Shown here piece after piece: positions 1-7,416 of a stretch of 64,000 nt of DNA (positions within the stretch are counted from its first letter, which is position 1; every line of letters begins with the position of its first letter). Below the pieces are notes generated by a model. The model was not told the DNA's origin. It searched no databases and saw only the letters and a program-made list of their open reading frames with translations. Location: the NCBI RefSeq assembly GCF_025359345.1, contig NZ_JANYGQ010000036.1, forward strand, positions 124,001 through 188,000. The letters are read 5' to 3'. Made by a program: the position numbers and the translations under genes. This DNA comes from Mucilaginibacter sp. (GTDB lineage: Bacteria; Bacteroidota; Bacteroidia; Sphingobacteriales; Sphingobacteriaceae).

Positions 1-702
1 CAAGTATTGGAAGGTAAACCCTTTAATTCCAATCTGGGTAAGGCCAACAGACGCAACGTAAGTAACATAGTACAGGTAGCTTTTATCTTTAACCGTGAAA
101 AAGATAAAAAGGTTATACAGAAACATAATTAATACCGCGCCTAAAAAGATACCCGACAACTGGTTTTCTTTACTTAGGAATTGCCATAAATCGGTTTTTT
201 GGTTTATCGATATTGGCAAGATTAATTGCTCAGAGCTTTTAATCCGCAGATAGTAGGTTTTGCTAGTATAATAAGGGACATTAAGGTCGAAAATATAATC
301 AGGGTGCTGGTATTTGCGGGTATCAAAATTCCTGATCTCACCCATTAAAATCCCCCGGTAATTATTTTGTGCGTCCGGCGCAAAAAACTCCACTTCATCA
401 AGTATCGGGTAAGCTACATCTAAAAGGAGGTCGGCGTTTTTAGTTTGATTGGTAACCGTAAAGCGTAACCAGGTACTAACTGTGGAAAATCCAAGATTGG
501 GGACATCTTTATCATATTGTTTGAACCCAGCGGACCGGATTACATCTGCAAAGGTAAGCTCCTGTTTGCTTTGCAATACCGAAATTTGCCTGCCAATCAA
601 AATCCTCCCGTCCGAATCACGGATGATTACGTCAGCACTCGCCCGGGTATTAACCAACAGGAAAGAAAGACAAATTAATAACCTAAAAAGATGCTTAGCC
701 AT
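1..702 (-). CDS. 7TMR-DISM-type membrane sensor (C-terminus outside the window)
   Basis: This is the 5' part of a minus-strand gene that runs off the left edge, with 234 codons visible. It starts at ATG 702 with a signal peptide (MAKHLFRLLICLSFLLV, then NTRASA). Residues about 25-180 resemble the 7TMR-DISMED2 beta-sandwich, with the pattern STWLRFTV and YYLRIKS. Near residue 200 a membrane segment begins (GIFLGAVLIMFLYNLFIFF) followed by KDKSYLYYV, as at the first helices of the 7TMR-DISM bundle. Members of this family bind an extracellular ligand and usually end in a histidine kinase, GGDEF or DNA-binding module, which cannot be seen here. It lies 10 bp behind the methyltransferase stop, so it is probably co-transcribed with the two genes before it. 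Confidence 0.8.
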   Translation of the reverse strand, partial: MAKHLFRLLICLSFLLVNTRASADVIIRDSDGRILIGRQISVLQSKQELTFADVIRSAGFKQYDKDVPNLGFSTVSTWLRFTVTNQTKNADLLLDVAYPILDEVEFFAPDAQNNYRGILMGEIRNFDTRKYQHPDYIFDLNVPYYTSKTYYLRIKSSEQLILPISINQKTDLWQFLSKENQLSGIFLGAVLIMFLYNLFIFFTVKDKSYLYYVTYVASVGLTQIGIKGFTFQYL

Positions 703-712
703 ATGAATTTAC

Positions 713-1477
713 CTATTTAATGCATGTTGCCACGACAAGGTTGATAGCGCAGGCGAAATAGTTCCCATCGTCAGCTTTTTGCAAAGCACCGTAAAAAGCC
801 CTGCCTTCCTGTTCTGCTATATAGCTTTTTTCGGCTGCCTCATTTATCATTTGCTCTATCCTGAAAAGTTCGTTCGCCGTTTTCAAACTATCGGTAATAA
901 AAGGATGTATTTCAAATTTGATGTTCCTGAAATTATTTTGCTGCAAATAGCTGACGAGTTTTGCGGCCGCAAAACCGTTGTTTATTTTGACATCGGTATA
1001 ATAGGCATTCACTTTCTTTTGTGCCTCCACAAACTCAGTGTAAAAAGACAGGCTGCTCCAGTCGGTTTCAATAATAACTAAAGGGCAGTCCTTTTTTAGT
1101 ATCCGGCTGATTTCACTTATAACTTGCTCCGGATTATTCAGATGCTGTATCACCCGTTCGGTCCTTATCCCCGAAATTGTTTCATCTTCAAAAGGTAAAG
1201 GATAGGCCTCTGATAATATAAAATCAACATTGCTGACTTCTTTTGATTGTTCTTTTGCCTGTTTAAGCATCACTGGGTCGTGGTCGATGCCGATTACTTT
1301 AACATCCTTGCCGGTTATTTTCGCCAGTTCAATAACATCATTCCCTGCCCCGCACCCAAGGTCGATAATGGTTCCGCTATTTATCTTTTCAAAAAAAGTA
1401 TAAGAATGCTCTTTTAAGTTTAGCAACAGCCGTCTTGAATTTTGCAGATAGTTGATATCGTAGTGTTTGTTTGCCAT
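713..1477 (-). CDS. Class I SAM-dependent methyltransferase
   Basis: A 254-residue soluble protein. Motif I of the Rossmann-type SAM site is seen as TIIDLGCGAGNDVIELAK near residues 35-52, followed by the acidic end of strand beta2 (VIGIDHD) and the motif IV/post-I region NVDFILSEAYPLPFEDETI, the pattern of the Methyltransf_11/UbiE class of small-molecule methyltransferases. The frame is open further upstream, but that extension would overlap the preceding gene. ATG 1477 gives the usual family N-terminus and a 20-bp gap, so I chose it. The substrate is unknown. Position between a GNAT-fold enzyme and a sensor suggests it acts on a small molecule made or sensed by this operon, which is inference. 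Confidence 0.85.
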   Translation of the reverse strand: MANKHYDINYLQNSRRLLLNLKEHSYTFFEKINSGTIIDLGCGAGNDVIELAKITGKDVKVIGIDHDPVMLKQAKEQSKEVSNVDFILSEAYPLPFEDETISGIRTERVIQHLNNPEQVISEISRILKKDCPLVIIETDWSSLSFYTEFVEAQKKVNAYYTDVKINNGFAAAKLVSYLQQNNFRNIKFEIHPFITDSLKTANELFRIEQMINEAAEKSYIAEQEGRAFYGALQKADDGNYFACAINLVVATCIK

Positions 1478-1497
1478 GGTATGATCAAGTAAAGGTA

Positions 1498-2304
1498 TTA
1501 AAAACTGATGCTTTCCTCGTGGATTTCTGATTCTAAAAACGCGCTGTCTGCTGCTTCTATAGTATGGGATAAATCCCACCTGTTAAGATGAGGGATACCG
1601 AGTTCAAAATCTATTGTTATCTCTTTTTTCTTTAATTCATGTATCCTTAAGCTATCGGGATTGGCCCGCATTTGCATTATTGCAAGCCTATCCTCCTCAG
1701 CGGCCAGGCTTAAATCCGAAACATCTTTTAAAATCATGGCTGTTGCAATAAGGTCGAGTTTAGGATAATAAAAGGTTCCGTTGTTACCGATGCTATCTAC
1801 CAGCACCATTCCGCAATTTACAACAGGTTTTACAGTATATGGTGCACATAATGCAAAAAGTGATTGTAAACCTATTTGTGATGAAATTGCTATAAGTGTC
1901 CGTATAAGCAATGGCGTCCCTATTCCATACCCGGCAAGTTCCTGCGAATTCCATAGCCCGCAAATCTCGCCGGTACCTTGTTTCGAAAAATCCCAAACAA
2001 GTTTAAATATCCCGGGATCCATTGTGCCTGTTGCCTGCTCTATCGGTAATGGTTCAGACCCGCCGGCAACATGTACCCTTGCACCTCCATATAAAGTTTT
2101 CCCGTCTTTCGATTCTACAATTATTACAAAAACTGCGGGGTTTTTTGCCCATCCGTTTTTTGAGGAAGTAACCTTGGTAACCCCAATACTGGTTAAAACA
2201 GCGGTGTGCCCTTCAATAAATAACTCACAGGTTTCCGGTTCGTCAATTGCCCTAAAGGCGCGGAGCCTTAGATCAGGCCTGTTTTTTTTTAAATCGTCTT
2301 CCAT
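1498..2304 (-). CDS. GNAT-fold acyltransferase-like protein
   Basis: A 268-residue soluble protein with no signal peptide. The middle third has the layout of a GNAT fold: a beta-strand pair (VFVIIVES..KTLYGGARVHV), a Glu-containing strand (GEICGLWNS), the acyl-CoA pyrophosphate-loop-like segment AGYGIGTPLLIRTLIAIS, then SLFALCAPYTVKPVVNCGM, as in GNATs where a strand is followed by a helix and a Gly-rich turn. Length and the E-x-x-G-L-W strand also recall the autoinducer-synthase branch of GNATs, but I cannot place it in a named family. It is the first gene of an apparent three-gene operon with the methyltransferase and the 7TMR-DISM sensor. Substrates are unknown. Confidence 0.6.
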   Translation of the reverse strand: MEDDLKKNRPDLRLRAFRAIDEPETCELFIEGHTAVLTSIGVTKVTSSKNGWAKNPAVFVIIVESKDGKTLYGGARVHVAGGSEPLPIEQATGTMDPGIFKLVWDFSKQGTGEICGLWNSQELAGYGIGTPLLIRTLIAISSQIGLQSLFALCAPYTVKPVVNCGMVLVDSIGNNGTFYYPKLDLIATAMILKDVSDLSLAAEEDRLAIMQMRANPDSLRIHELKKKEITIDFELGIPHLNRWDLSHTIEAADSAFLESEIHEESISF

Positions 2305-2739
2305 TTATCGGCTTTTTTCCAAAATCACTACCGCCCTCTCAAAATCAATAAATAAACCGGTGGAGCAGGGTAACTCCAGGGCTTAAATCAACAGTAGCTC
2401 TCTGTTAATCAAACTGTTCCCGCCAAAAGCAAAAAACCGTTTTAATCAACCATTAATCAGTTTAAATTTTCAATAAGCCTTTTTACGTAATTTGCCGCCA
2501 AATAGATATACTTATTTCACTTTTTTTACGGCAGGAATAAGTAACTGTAAGCAAGTATTGGCAAAATGTAACCGGTGACTATTTAATTCGGCGTATTGAA
2601 ATATATGGACGAAGTTGCAGGTGTACCGCAAATTAAATCCCCCGTTTAGGGTTAGTGTGTTTATAACCAAATGCTTTAAATTTAAACTATTGATTTAAAG
2701 GGTATTGGAAAGGCGAATTCTTCAGCCAAACAACCTGTT
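2305..2739. other. Intergenic region between divergent genes
   Basis: These 435 bp separate the minus-strand GNAT operon from the plus-strand DoxX gene and must hold both promoters. The DNA is AT-rich. I found no clean TAnnTTTG -7 element on either strand, only near matches such as GTAATTTG at about 2487. I saw no ORF with coding character, no strong hairpin and no tRNA. Confidence 0.5.
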
Positions 2740-3186
2740 ATGAGTGATGTATACCGTAATAAGCCGGTTGTTAAAACCAACACGTTTTGGGATGTTATCC
2801 TGCTCATTCTCCGTGTTTGGTTTGGGTACGTGATGATGAAGAACGGGAAGGCTTTTTTTGAGTTGTTTGCATCAACCGGAGATCAAAAATTTCTTGAGAG
2901 CCTGTTTGTTGGTAACGACATGCGTTTCCCGCTGCCGTTAATAATAGCCTTCGAAGCAAAGGGGGCTGAGTTTTTTGGCGGATTATTCGTTTTCTTAGGC
3001 TTGTTTACCCGCTTTGGCGCCGCCTTGGTTGCCCTTACGATACTGATCATAACACTAACTGCCAGCATAGAAAGAAACAGTGCTTCCGACGGTACACTTG
3101 CTGTGTCGTTTTGTTTGTTTGCTATTGTATTTATGTATTGGGGTGGTGGCAGATACGCGATGGACTCGTTGTTCAAGGCTGCCTAA
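2740..3186 (+). CDS. DoxX family membrane protein
   Basis: A 148-residue integral membrane protein with four hydrophobic segments: about 18-36 (FWDVILLILRVWFGYVMMK), 65-85, 90-115 and 120-140. The Arg in the first helix (LRVWFGYVM..G) and the helix 2-3 signature FEAKGAEFFGGLFVFLGLFTRFGAALVAL are typical of DoxX/DoxD-like proteins. The family occurs in oxidoreductase and thiol-stress settings, but most members have no defined substrate. It stands alone between the GNAT operon and the orphan RNA. A second DoxX-like protein is encoded at 13259-13645. Confidence 0.85.
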   Translation: MSDVYRNKPVVKTNTFWDVILLILRVWFGYVMMKNGKAFFELFASTGDQKFLESLFVGNDMRFPLPLIIAFEAKGAEFFGGLFVFLGLFTRFGAALVALTILIITLTASIERNSASDGTLAVSFCLFAIVFMYWGGGRYAMDSLFKAA

Positions 3187-3289
3187 TTACCATCGGTACG
3201 GCAAACATACGCCAAAAATTTTTATCCCGATCCTTGTTTTACCTATAAATGTAATACCAATGTAAATAATATCTATTTAATCTATCTGT

Positions 3290-3320
3290 TTTGTAGATAT
3301 TAAAATTGTTTCTATATTTG
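3290..3320 (+). promoter_or_regulatory. Bacteroidota-type promoter for the orphan RNA
   Basis: An exact match to the Bacteroidota housekeeping promoter: TTTG at 3290-3293, a 19-bp spacer, then TATATTTG (TAnnTTTG) at 3313-3320. Transcription should begin about 5-8 bp downstream, near 3326. No protein-coding start follows on the plus strand before the terminator at 3467-3498. Confidence 0.7.
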
Positions 3321-3325
3321 CCAAT

Positions 3326-3497
3326 GTAATGACAGACCATTGCAGCACAGGGGGCCGGTTGCCGGGGAAATATCTTTCAATTGCAATTGAAATGGTTACC
3401 CGGAGATGGTTCGAATCCATCCCTTGTAACCACTCTTCATAATTTAGGTTTATAATTGGTTAGAATGAGCTCCCGCCCTCCGGGGGCTCTTCTTTTT
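3326..3497 (+). ncRNA. Orphan structured RNA with a tRNA-like 3' end
   Basis: About 170 nt bounded by a perfect promoter and a strong intrinsic terminator, with no credible ORF. The 3' half has a T-arm-like hairpin: stem GATGG/CCATC (3405-3409/3417-3421) around the loop TTCGAAT, followed by CCTTGTA-A-CCA ending at 3432, like an acceptor 3' strand with discriminator and encoded CCA. The 5' partner is imperfect: ACAGGGG (3347-3353) pairs with CCCTTGT (3421-3427) with one G-U. Between them are a CCGGG/CCCGG stem (3362-3366/3399-3403) and an 18-nt palindromic hairpin (3375-3392). This hairpin has an 8-nt loop, so a normal anticodon arm does not form. It may be a degenerate or unusual tRNA, or a regulatory RNA. 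The 5' end is inferred from the promoter. Confidence 0.5.
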
Positions 3498-3498
3498 T
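3467..3498 (+). terminator. Rho-independent terminator of the orphan RNA
   Basis: Nine base pairs, GAGCTCCCG (3467-3475) with CGGGGGCTC (3481-3489), one of them G-U, around a 5-nt loop and followed by a run of T (TTCTTTTTTT). It abuts the stop codon of the convergent regulator gene, so it separates the two transcription units. Confidence 0.8.
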
Positions 3499-4517
3499 TA
3501 ATTAAGCATCCCGCTATTACTATAAATATCAACACCTACGTATTCGGGGATATCACGGCTGTATTTTTTGCGGTAGTCCTGCGGGGTTAGGCCGGTTATT
3601 TTTTTAAAAACTTCGCGGAAGGTTTTAATATCATTGTAGCCGGCATCATACATCAAAATATTAATATTCTGTGCGCCTTTTTCGAGGGCTTTTTTGGCAG
3701 CCTCTATTTTTACACGTTGCAGGTATTCAAATGGGGTATTTTGGGTCGCCTTTTTAAATCTTCGGATAAAATTGCGTTTACTCATGTTGGTATGATCGGC
3801 AATTTCATCAATGTTAAGCTGTTGCTGGTGGTTTTGTTCGATGTAATGCTGAGCCTTCAATATATCAGCATCGTTATGCTGGTGCTGGCCCTTAAATACC
3901 GCAAAGTGCGATTGGCTCGTCCTGTCCATATCCAGGCTGAACATCTTGCTGGCCCAAACACCGATATCGCGCCCTAAAAATTTATCCAGCAGGTACAATA
4001 CCAGGTTTAACGACGAAAACGCGCCGCCGCTGGTATAAATACCCCTGTCGTCTGTTATCACCATGTCCGACAGGAAATTCACTTCAGGATAGCGGCTGGT
4101 AATATCATCCTTATCAAACCAGTGCGATGTGCATGAGCGGCCATTAAGCAAACCAGCCTCCGCTAAAAAGTAGCTGCCCGAGCACAAACTGGCTACTTCA
4201 GCCCCCTTTTTGTTCATGCTGCTTACCCAATCGATAAGTTTTTGATGTTTTTGCGGGGTGGTACCCCTGTCGCCATAAAATGCCGGAACGATGATAAGGC
4301 CCGGTTGCGCTACACTCTTAAAATCGCTGTACCCGATATAAGGCTCCGGATTGCGCATGAAATTATTTTCCGGGGTTTCGCCTACCAGGTTAACCTTAAA
4401 AGGCAACGCCTTGCCTGTTTCCTTAAACAGGCGGTTGGTATGGATAAACATATCCATGGCTCCCGACACTGTCGACAGCACGGCATCTTCATGAATTAAA
4501 ATCGCAACTTCTTTCAT
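3498..4517 (-). CDS. GlxA family AraC-type transcriptional regulator
   Basis: A 339-residue regulator with two domains. Residues 1-190 form a DJ-1/PfpI (class I glutamine amidotransferase-like) domain, starting VAILIHEDAVLSTVSGAMDMF and containing the nucleophile-elbow sequence VASLCSGSYFLAEAGLL. Residues about 225-325 are an AraC helix-turn-helix pair (DEIADHTNMSKRNFIRRFKK, then YDAGYNDIKTFREVFKKITGLTPQDYRKKY). In this family the N-terminal domain serves as a sensor of metabolites rather than as an enzyme. Targets are unknown. The gene is monocistronic, with a likely own promoter upstream (4537-4568), and meets the orphan RNA terminator at its 3' end. Confidence 0.9.
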   Translation of the reverse strand: MKEVAILIHEDAVLSTVSGAMDMFIHTNRLFKETGKALPFKVNLVGETPENNFMRNPEPYIGYSDFKSVAQPGLIIVPAFYGDRGTTPQKHQKLIDWVSSMNKKGAEVASLCSGSYFLAEAGLLNGRSCTSHWFDKDDITSRYPEVNFLSDMVITDDRGIYTSGGAFSSLNLVLYLLDKFLGRDIGVWASKMFSLDMDRTSQSHFAVFKGQHQHNDADILKAQHYIEQNHQQQLNIDEIADHTNMSKRNFIRRFKKATQNTPFEYLQRVKIEAAKKALEKGAQNINILMYDAGYNDIKTFREVFKKITGLTPQDYRKKYSRDIPEYVGVDIYSNSGMLN

Positions 4518-4536
4518 AGGTTATTGTGGTATAATT

Positions 4537-4568
4537 CAAATATAACGATTTATTTGGCACAAAAGCAA
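4537..4568 (-). promoter_or_regulatory. Promoter of the GlxA-type regulator
   Basis: On the minus strand, TATATTTG (-7 element) occupies 4544-4537, with TTG at 4568-4566, 21 bp upstream. This leaves a short leader of about 10-15 nt before ATG 4517. Confidence 0.5.
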
Positions 4569-4610
4569 CCGTTCGGGGTGAATTTTGCAAGGCAATTTTG
4601 ATTTTAGTAT

Positions 4611-4695
4611 CAAGTCGAAAGTCTTAAGCCCTAAGTTGAATTTTGGTCTTTTCTGACTTTTGATTCAAGACTTTCGGCTTAGGACTATTGACTTA
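4611..4695. repeat. Word-repeat dyad (AAGTC/CTAAG words)
   Basis: The left arm strings together AAGTC, GAAAGTC, TTAAGCC and CTAAGTT. The right arm is the same vocabulary in inverse complement (GACTTTCGGC, TTAGGACTATTGACTT). The arms pair imperfectly around a short centre. The element lies just after the 3' end of the minus-strand isomerase gene. Confidence 0.7.
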
Positions 4696-4707
4696 CTACC
4701 ATCTCAA

Positions 4708-5637
4708 TCATACCAGCGCATTTTTAGCGTACTCGCGGCATTTAATAACCTCCTTAACAGCGTCTGAGCCGGCAGGGATGTTATATTCCAACTCGATAGT
4801 AGCCGGGAATTTATATTTTTTCTTTTTCATCAGCGCCAGCACTTCTTTTATCGGTGTATCGCCTTCACCCCATGGCGCGTTCGGGCCGTTTTTAAATTTG
4901 CGGTCTTTTATGTGCATGCTCACAATCCTGTCGCTGTTTTTAAGGATAAAGTCTACCGGGCTGCTGCTGGTGCCGGCTACATAGTGACCGATATCAAGGT
5001 TAATGGCATTGTAGTCCGATTGACGCAGTGCCGTGTCCCATAACGTTGGAGTAGCCTGTGTATGGGCATGATAGCCGACATATATTTTATGCTCGGTGGC
5101 TTTGTCGCCCAGGCGCTGGGTTAATTCATCATCTTCGGGCAATTCTACAGTAACATGGGTACAGCCAAGGGCGCCGGCTGCGTTAAATGCGTAGTTAATT
5201 TCGGCATCTGTGTTTTTTGAGCCAAGCGCGTTGGGTTTCCAGGCGTATATCTTAATGCCTGCATCGTTGTACATTTTGCGTATCTCTGCAAACTTATCCA
5301 TTGGTGCATTCATGCGCCAGTCGGCCATTTTAGCGGCAAAATCAGTACTACCACTTGTATACTTTGGAGCGCCGGCATACGCTTCGGCCGCATCGCCCAT
5401 TAGCTCAATGGCGTTAATATTGCAATCTTTACAGTACTGCAACAACTGCTCAACACTGCCCGGCATACTGCGGAAAGAATAGGTAATAACGCCTATTTGC
5501 ACGCCGTTTATCAGTGAATTTGGCTTGTCCGCAAAAAATGAGTTGGCGAACGATGTTTTTGAGGCGAGGGCCATCCCTGCCGCCGCGAGCATACCGGTGC
5601 CGATAAACCGGCGCCGCGAAAAGTTTTCTGTTTTCAT
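4708..5637 (-). CDS. Sugar phosphate isomerase/epimerase-like TIM-barrel protein, exported
   Basis: A 309-residue protein with a twin-arginine-like leader (NFSRRRFIGTGMLAAAGMALA), pointing to Tat export of a folded metalloprotein. The mature part matches the AP_endonuc_2/xylose-isomerase-like TIM barrel: IGVITYSFRSMPG at strand 1, NAIELMGDAAEAY, THVTVELPEDDE, VGYHAHTQAT, NLDIGHYVAGTSS, SMHIKDRKF and ATIELEYNIP. These carry the Glu, His and Asp residues that bind the divalent metal in this fold. Members act as ketose epimerases, isomerases or in inositol and keto-sugar metabolism; the substrate here cannot be inferred. A -7 match (TAAATTTG) lies upstream on the minus strand at 5694-5687, with TTG 20 bp beyond. 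Confidence 0.85.
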   Translation of the reverse strand: MKTENFSRRRFIGTGMLAAAGMALASKTSFANSFFADKPNSLINGVQIGVITYSFRSMPGSVEQLLQYCKDCNINAIELMGDAAEAYAGAPKYTSGSTDFAAKMADWRMNAPMDKFAEIRKMYNDAGIKIYAWKPNALGSKNTDAEINYAFNAAGALGCTHVTVELPEDDELTQRLGDKATEHKIYVGYHAHTQATPTLWDTALRQSDYNAINLDIGHYVAGTSSSPVDFILKNSDRIVSMHIKDRKFKNGPNAPWGEGDTPIKEVLALMKKKKYKFPATIELEYNIPAGSDAVKEVIKCREYAKNALV

Positions 5638-5830
5638 AACGGGTTATAATAGTTAATGAATTATTGGTTTGGTTTTAATTGGTAATCAAATTTAGTTTAT
5701 TTATTACCAAAGCCCAAGGTGGTTTGGTAACGATTTTATTAGATGTTGACGATATATCAGCGGCAAGCGTGACAGAATTACTAAATTTAAAATAAACTTT
5801 CATTATATTTTGAAAGTTCGATAATATATA

Positions 5831-5838
5831 TACCTTTG
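5831..5838 (+). promoter_or_regulatory. -7 element directly upstream of the GbsR-like gene
   Basis: TACCTTTG at 5831-5838 matches TAnnTTTG. A TTTTG lies 18 bp upstream. The ATG at 5842 begins only 3 bp after the -7 element, so transcription would start at or next to the start codon. Confidence 0.5.
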
Positions 5839-5841
5839 TGT

Positions 5842-6348
5842 ATGGAATTAACAGAGGCAAGGCAAAAATTTATAGAGGCATGGGGCAAGTTGGGTTCTGA
5901 ATGGGGCATCAACCGCACTATGGCCCAGGTACATGCCCTGCTACTGATTAGCCCGGAGGCTTTGACTACCGAGGAGATTATGGAATCGCTCAGTATATCG
6001 CGGGGCAATGCCAACATGACCGTGCGCGACCTGATAAACTGGGGCCTGGTTGAAAAACAGCACAAGCCCGGCGAGCGTAAAGAATACTTTTTTGCCGATA
6101 AAGACGTGTGGAACATTGCCCGACAGGTGGCCAAAGAACGCCGCAAACGCGAGCTTGACCCGGTAATTAAAATTTTGGACGAACTTTCGAAAGTACAAGG
6201 AGATGCAAAAGACCCCGCTTTTAAAACCTTTAATAAATCGGTTACCGATATAAATAAACTGGCCAAAAACGTCGACAAAACCCTTGAAACCATGATTAAG
6301 GCGGATGAAAACTGGTTTTGGGGTTCAGTTTTAAAAATCTTTAAGTAG
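5842..6348 (+). CDS. GbsR/MarR family transcriptional regulator
   Basis: A 168-residue winged-helix regulator. The N-terminus EARQKFIEAWGKLGSEWGINRTMAQVHALLLIS and the recognition region TTEEIMESLSISRGNANMTVRDL followed by the wing GLVEKQHKPGERKEYFFA match GbsR-type (MarR superfamily) regulators. The C-terminal half is helical, probably for dimerisation. ATG 5842 gives the family N-terminus; a TTG six bases upstream is possible but lies in the -7 element. It is followed 69 bp later by a membrane SRPBCC protein on the same strand, a plausible target. Its promoter geometry suggests a leaderless mRNA and possible autoregulation (inference). Confidence 0.88.
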   Translation: MELTEARQKFIEAWGKLGSEWGINRTMAQVHALLLISPEALTTEEIMESLSISRGNANMTVRDLINWGLVEKQHKPGERKEYFFADKDVWNIARQVAKERRKRELDPVIKILDELSKVQGDAKDPAFKTFNKSVTDINKLAKNVDKTLETMIKADENWFWGSVLKIFK

Positions 6349-6417
6349 ATTTTTTTTATGCTGATATATTTCAAAAATTACTGAAAATTCAATATAACAC
6401 ACCTTAAGCTGTACACA

Positions 6418-7362
6418 ATGACGAATGTTTTTACCTCTAAACGAATAGGCTTTATCGCGCCCAATATATTTGCCATGGCCGCCATGGGCTTAATCAAATA
6501 TTTTCAAATGGAAAGCGGGGTGTTCATATTTTCTGAGTTTATCATCATCCCTGTGGTGATGGGGATAATAAGCGCCTGGTTTTGGCGGGATTTGGAGCTT
6601 AAGGGCCTATGGGTATCCCGTTATTCAATTTACAACACTGTAATAGTCATAGGTTGTAGCTACTTTTTCGTAAAAGAAGGCTCCATCTGCCTGATTATTG
6701 TTTCCCCGCTTATTTTCAGTTTTTTGTTGCTTGGAGCCTTTTTGGGCGCCAGTATGTTCAAGCGTAACAATCAAAAACTAAACGTAAGCATTATTGCGGC
6801 GTTACTATTTATTTTTGTCGCCGACTCGCTATCAACTCACCATTACGAAAATATGGTATCTGATACCATCACCGTAAATGCCCCGCCCGATAAGGTTTGG
6901 AAAAACGTAGTAGCTTTTAAAAGGATTAAGCAACCAAATAAATACTGGTTGTTCCGCATTGGGATGCCGAGCCCTGTGGAGTCGACCGTTACGGGATATT
7001 ATGAGGGTGCCGGCCGCAAATGCATTTTTAGCAACGGTTACATTTTTGATGAAAGAATAGCGACCTACCAGCCAGGCGTTAATCTTACGTTTGATGTTAC
7101 CCACCAGCCCCGGGACCCGGAGATAATGAACCACATAGACATTTTACGCGGCCAGTTTTTATTGAAGGACAATCACGACGGCACCACCACGCTTACCGGC
7201 AACAGTTGGTACAGGTTATACGTTTTCCCGGTTTGGTATTACGATATTTGGGCCGAAAGTATTACCCGTAACGTGCATTTAAGAGTAATGGAGCATATTA
7301 AGGAGCTAAGTGAAGCGGGAGCCGATAGTTTTGAGTCGAAAGTTATAAGTCGGAAGTATTAG
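6418..7362 (+). CDS. Membrane protein with C-terminal SRPBCC domain
   Basis: A 314-residue protein. Residues about 10-140 contain four to five hydrophobic helices (IGFIAPNIFAMAAMGLI, FSEFIIIPVVMGIISAWF, IYNTVIVIGCSYFFV, LIIVSPLIFSFLLLGAFLG, IAALLFIFVA). Residues about 148-300 form a START/SRPBCC-like domain (DTITVNAPPDKVWKNVVAF..., then NSWYRLYVFPVWYYDIWAE), a fold that holds hydrophobic ligands. No enzyme function can be assigned. The last eleven residues (SFESKVISRKY) are encoded by the left arm of a word-repeat dyad, so the natural C-terminus seems to have been replaced or extended by repeat DNA. It may be controlled by the GbsR-like gene just upstream. Confidence 0.75.
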   Translation: MTNVFTSKRIGFIAPNIFAMAAMGLIKYFQMESGVFIFSEFIIIPVVMGIISAWFWRDLELKGLWVSRYSIYNTVIVIGCSYFFVKEGSICLIIVSPLIFSFLLLGAFLGASMFKRNNQKLNVSIIAALLFIFVADSLSTHHYENMVSDTITVNAPPDKVWKNVVAFKRIKQPNKYWLFRIGMPSPVESTVTGYYEGAGRKCIFSNGYIFDERIATYQPGVNLTFDVTHQPRDPEIMNHIDILRGQFLLKDNHDGTTTLTGNSWYRLYVFPVWYYDIWAESITRNVHLRVMEHIKELSEAGADSFESKVISRKY

Positions 7363-7410
7363 GTATGGTTGTAGTTTGATTCCGGACTTCAGACTTTCGA
7401 CTCAGAACTT
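7331..7410. repeat. Word-repeat dyad overlapping a gene end
   Basis: The left arm (GAGTCGAAAGT, ATAAGTCGGAAGT) lies in the 3' end of the SRPBCC gene. The right arm is its inverse (GGACTTCAGACTTTCGACTCAGAACTT) between this gene and the DUF5519 gene. It uses the same GTCGAAAGTC word as the elements at 4611 and 39565. Confidence 0.7.
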
Positions 7411-7416
7411 AAAATC

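Noticed and set aside
1781..2386. 201-codon open frame on the plus strand
   Set aside because: It lies opposite the GNAT-like gene, whose reading frame has fold features, while this one has none.
3326..3497. Selenocysteine tRNA for the selD pathway
   Set aside because: TCA occurs in TTTCAATT, but not in a loop of a paired stem, and the long variable arm and 8-bp acceptor of tRNA-Sec do not form convincingly. No selA or selB is visible.
5787..6374. 195-codon open frame on the minus strand
   Set aside because: It is antisense to the GbsR-like regulator, which has a clear helix-turn-helix.
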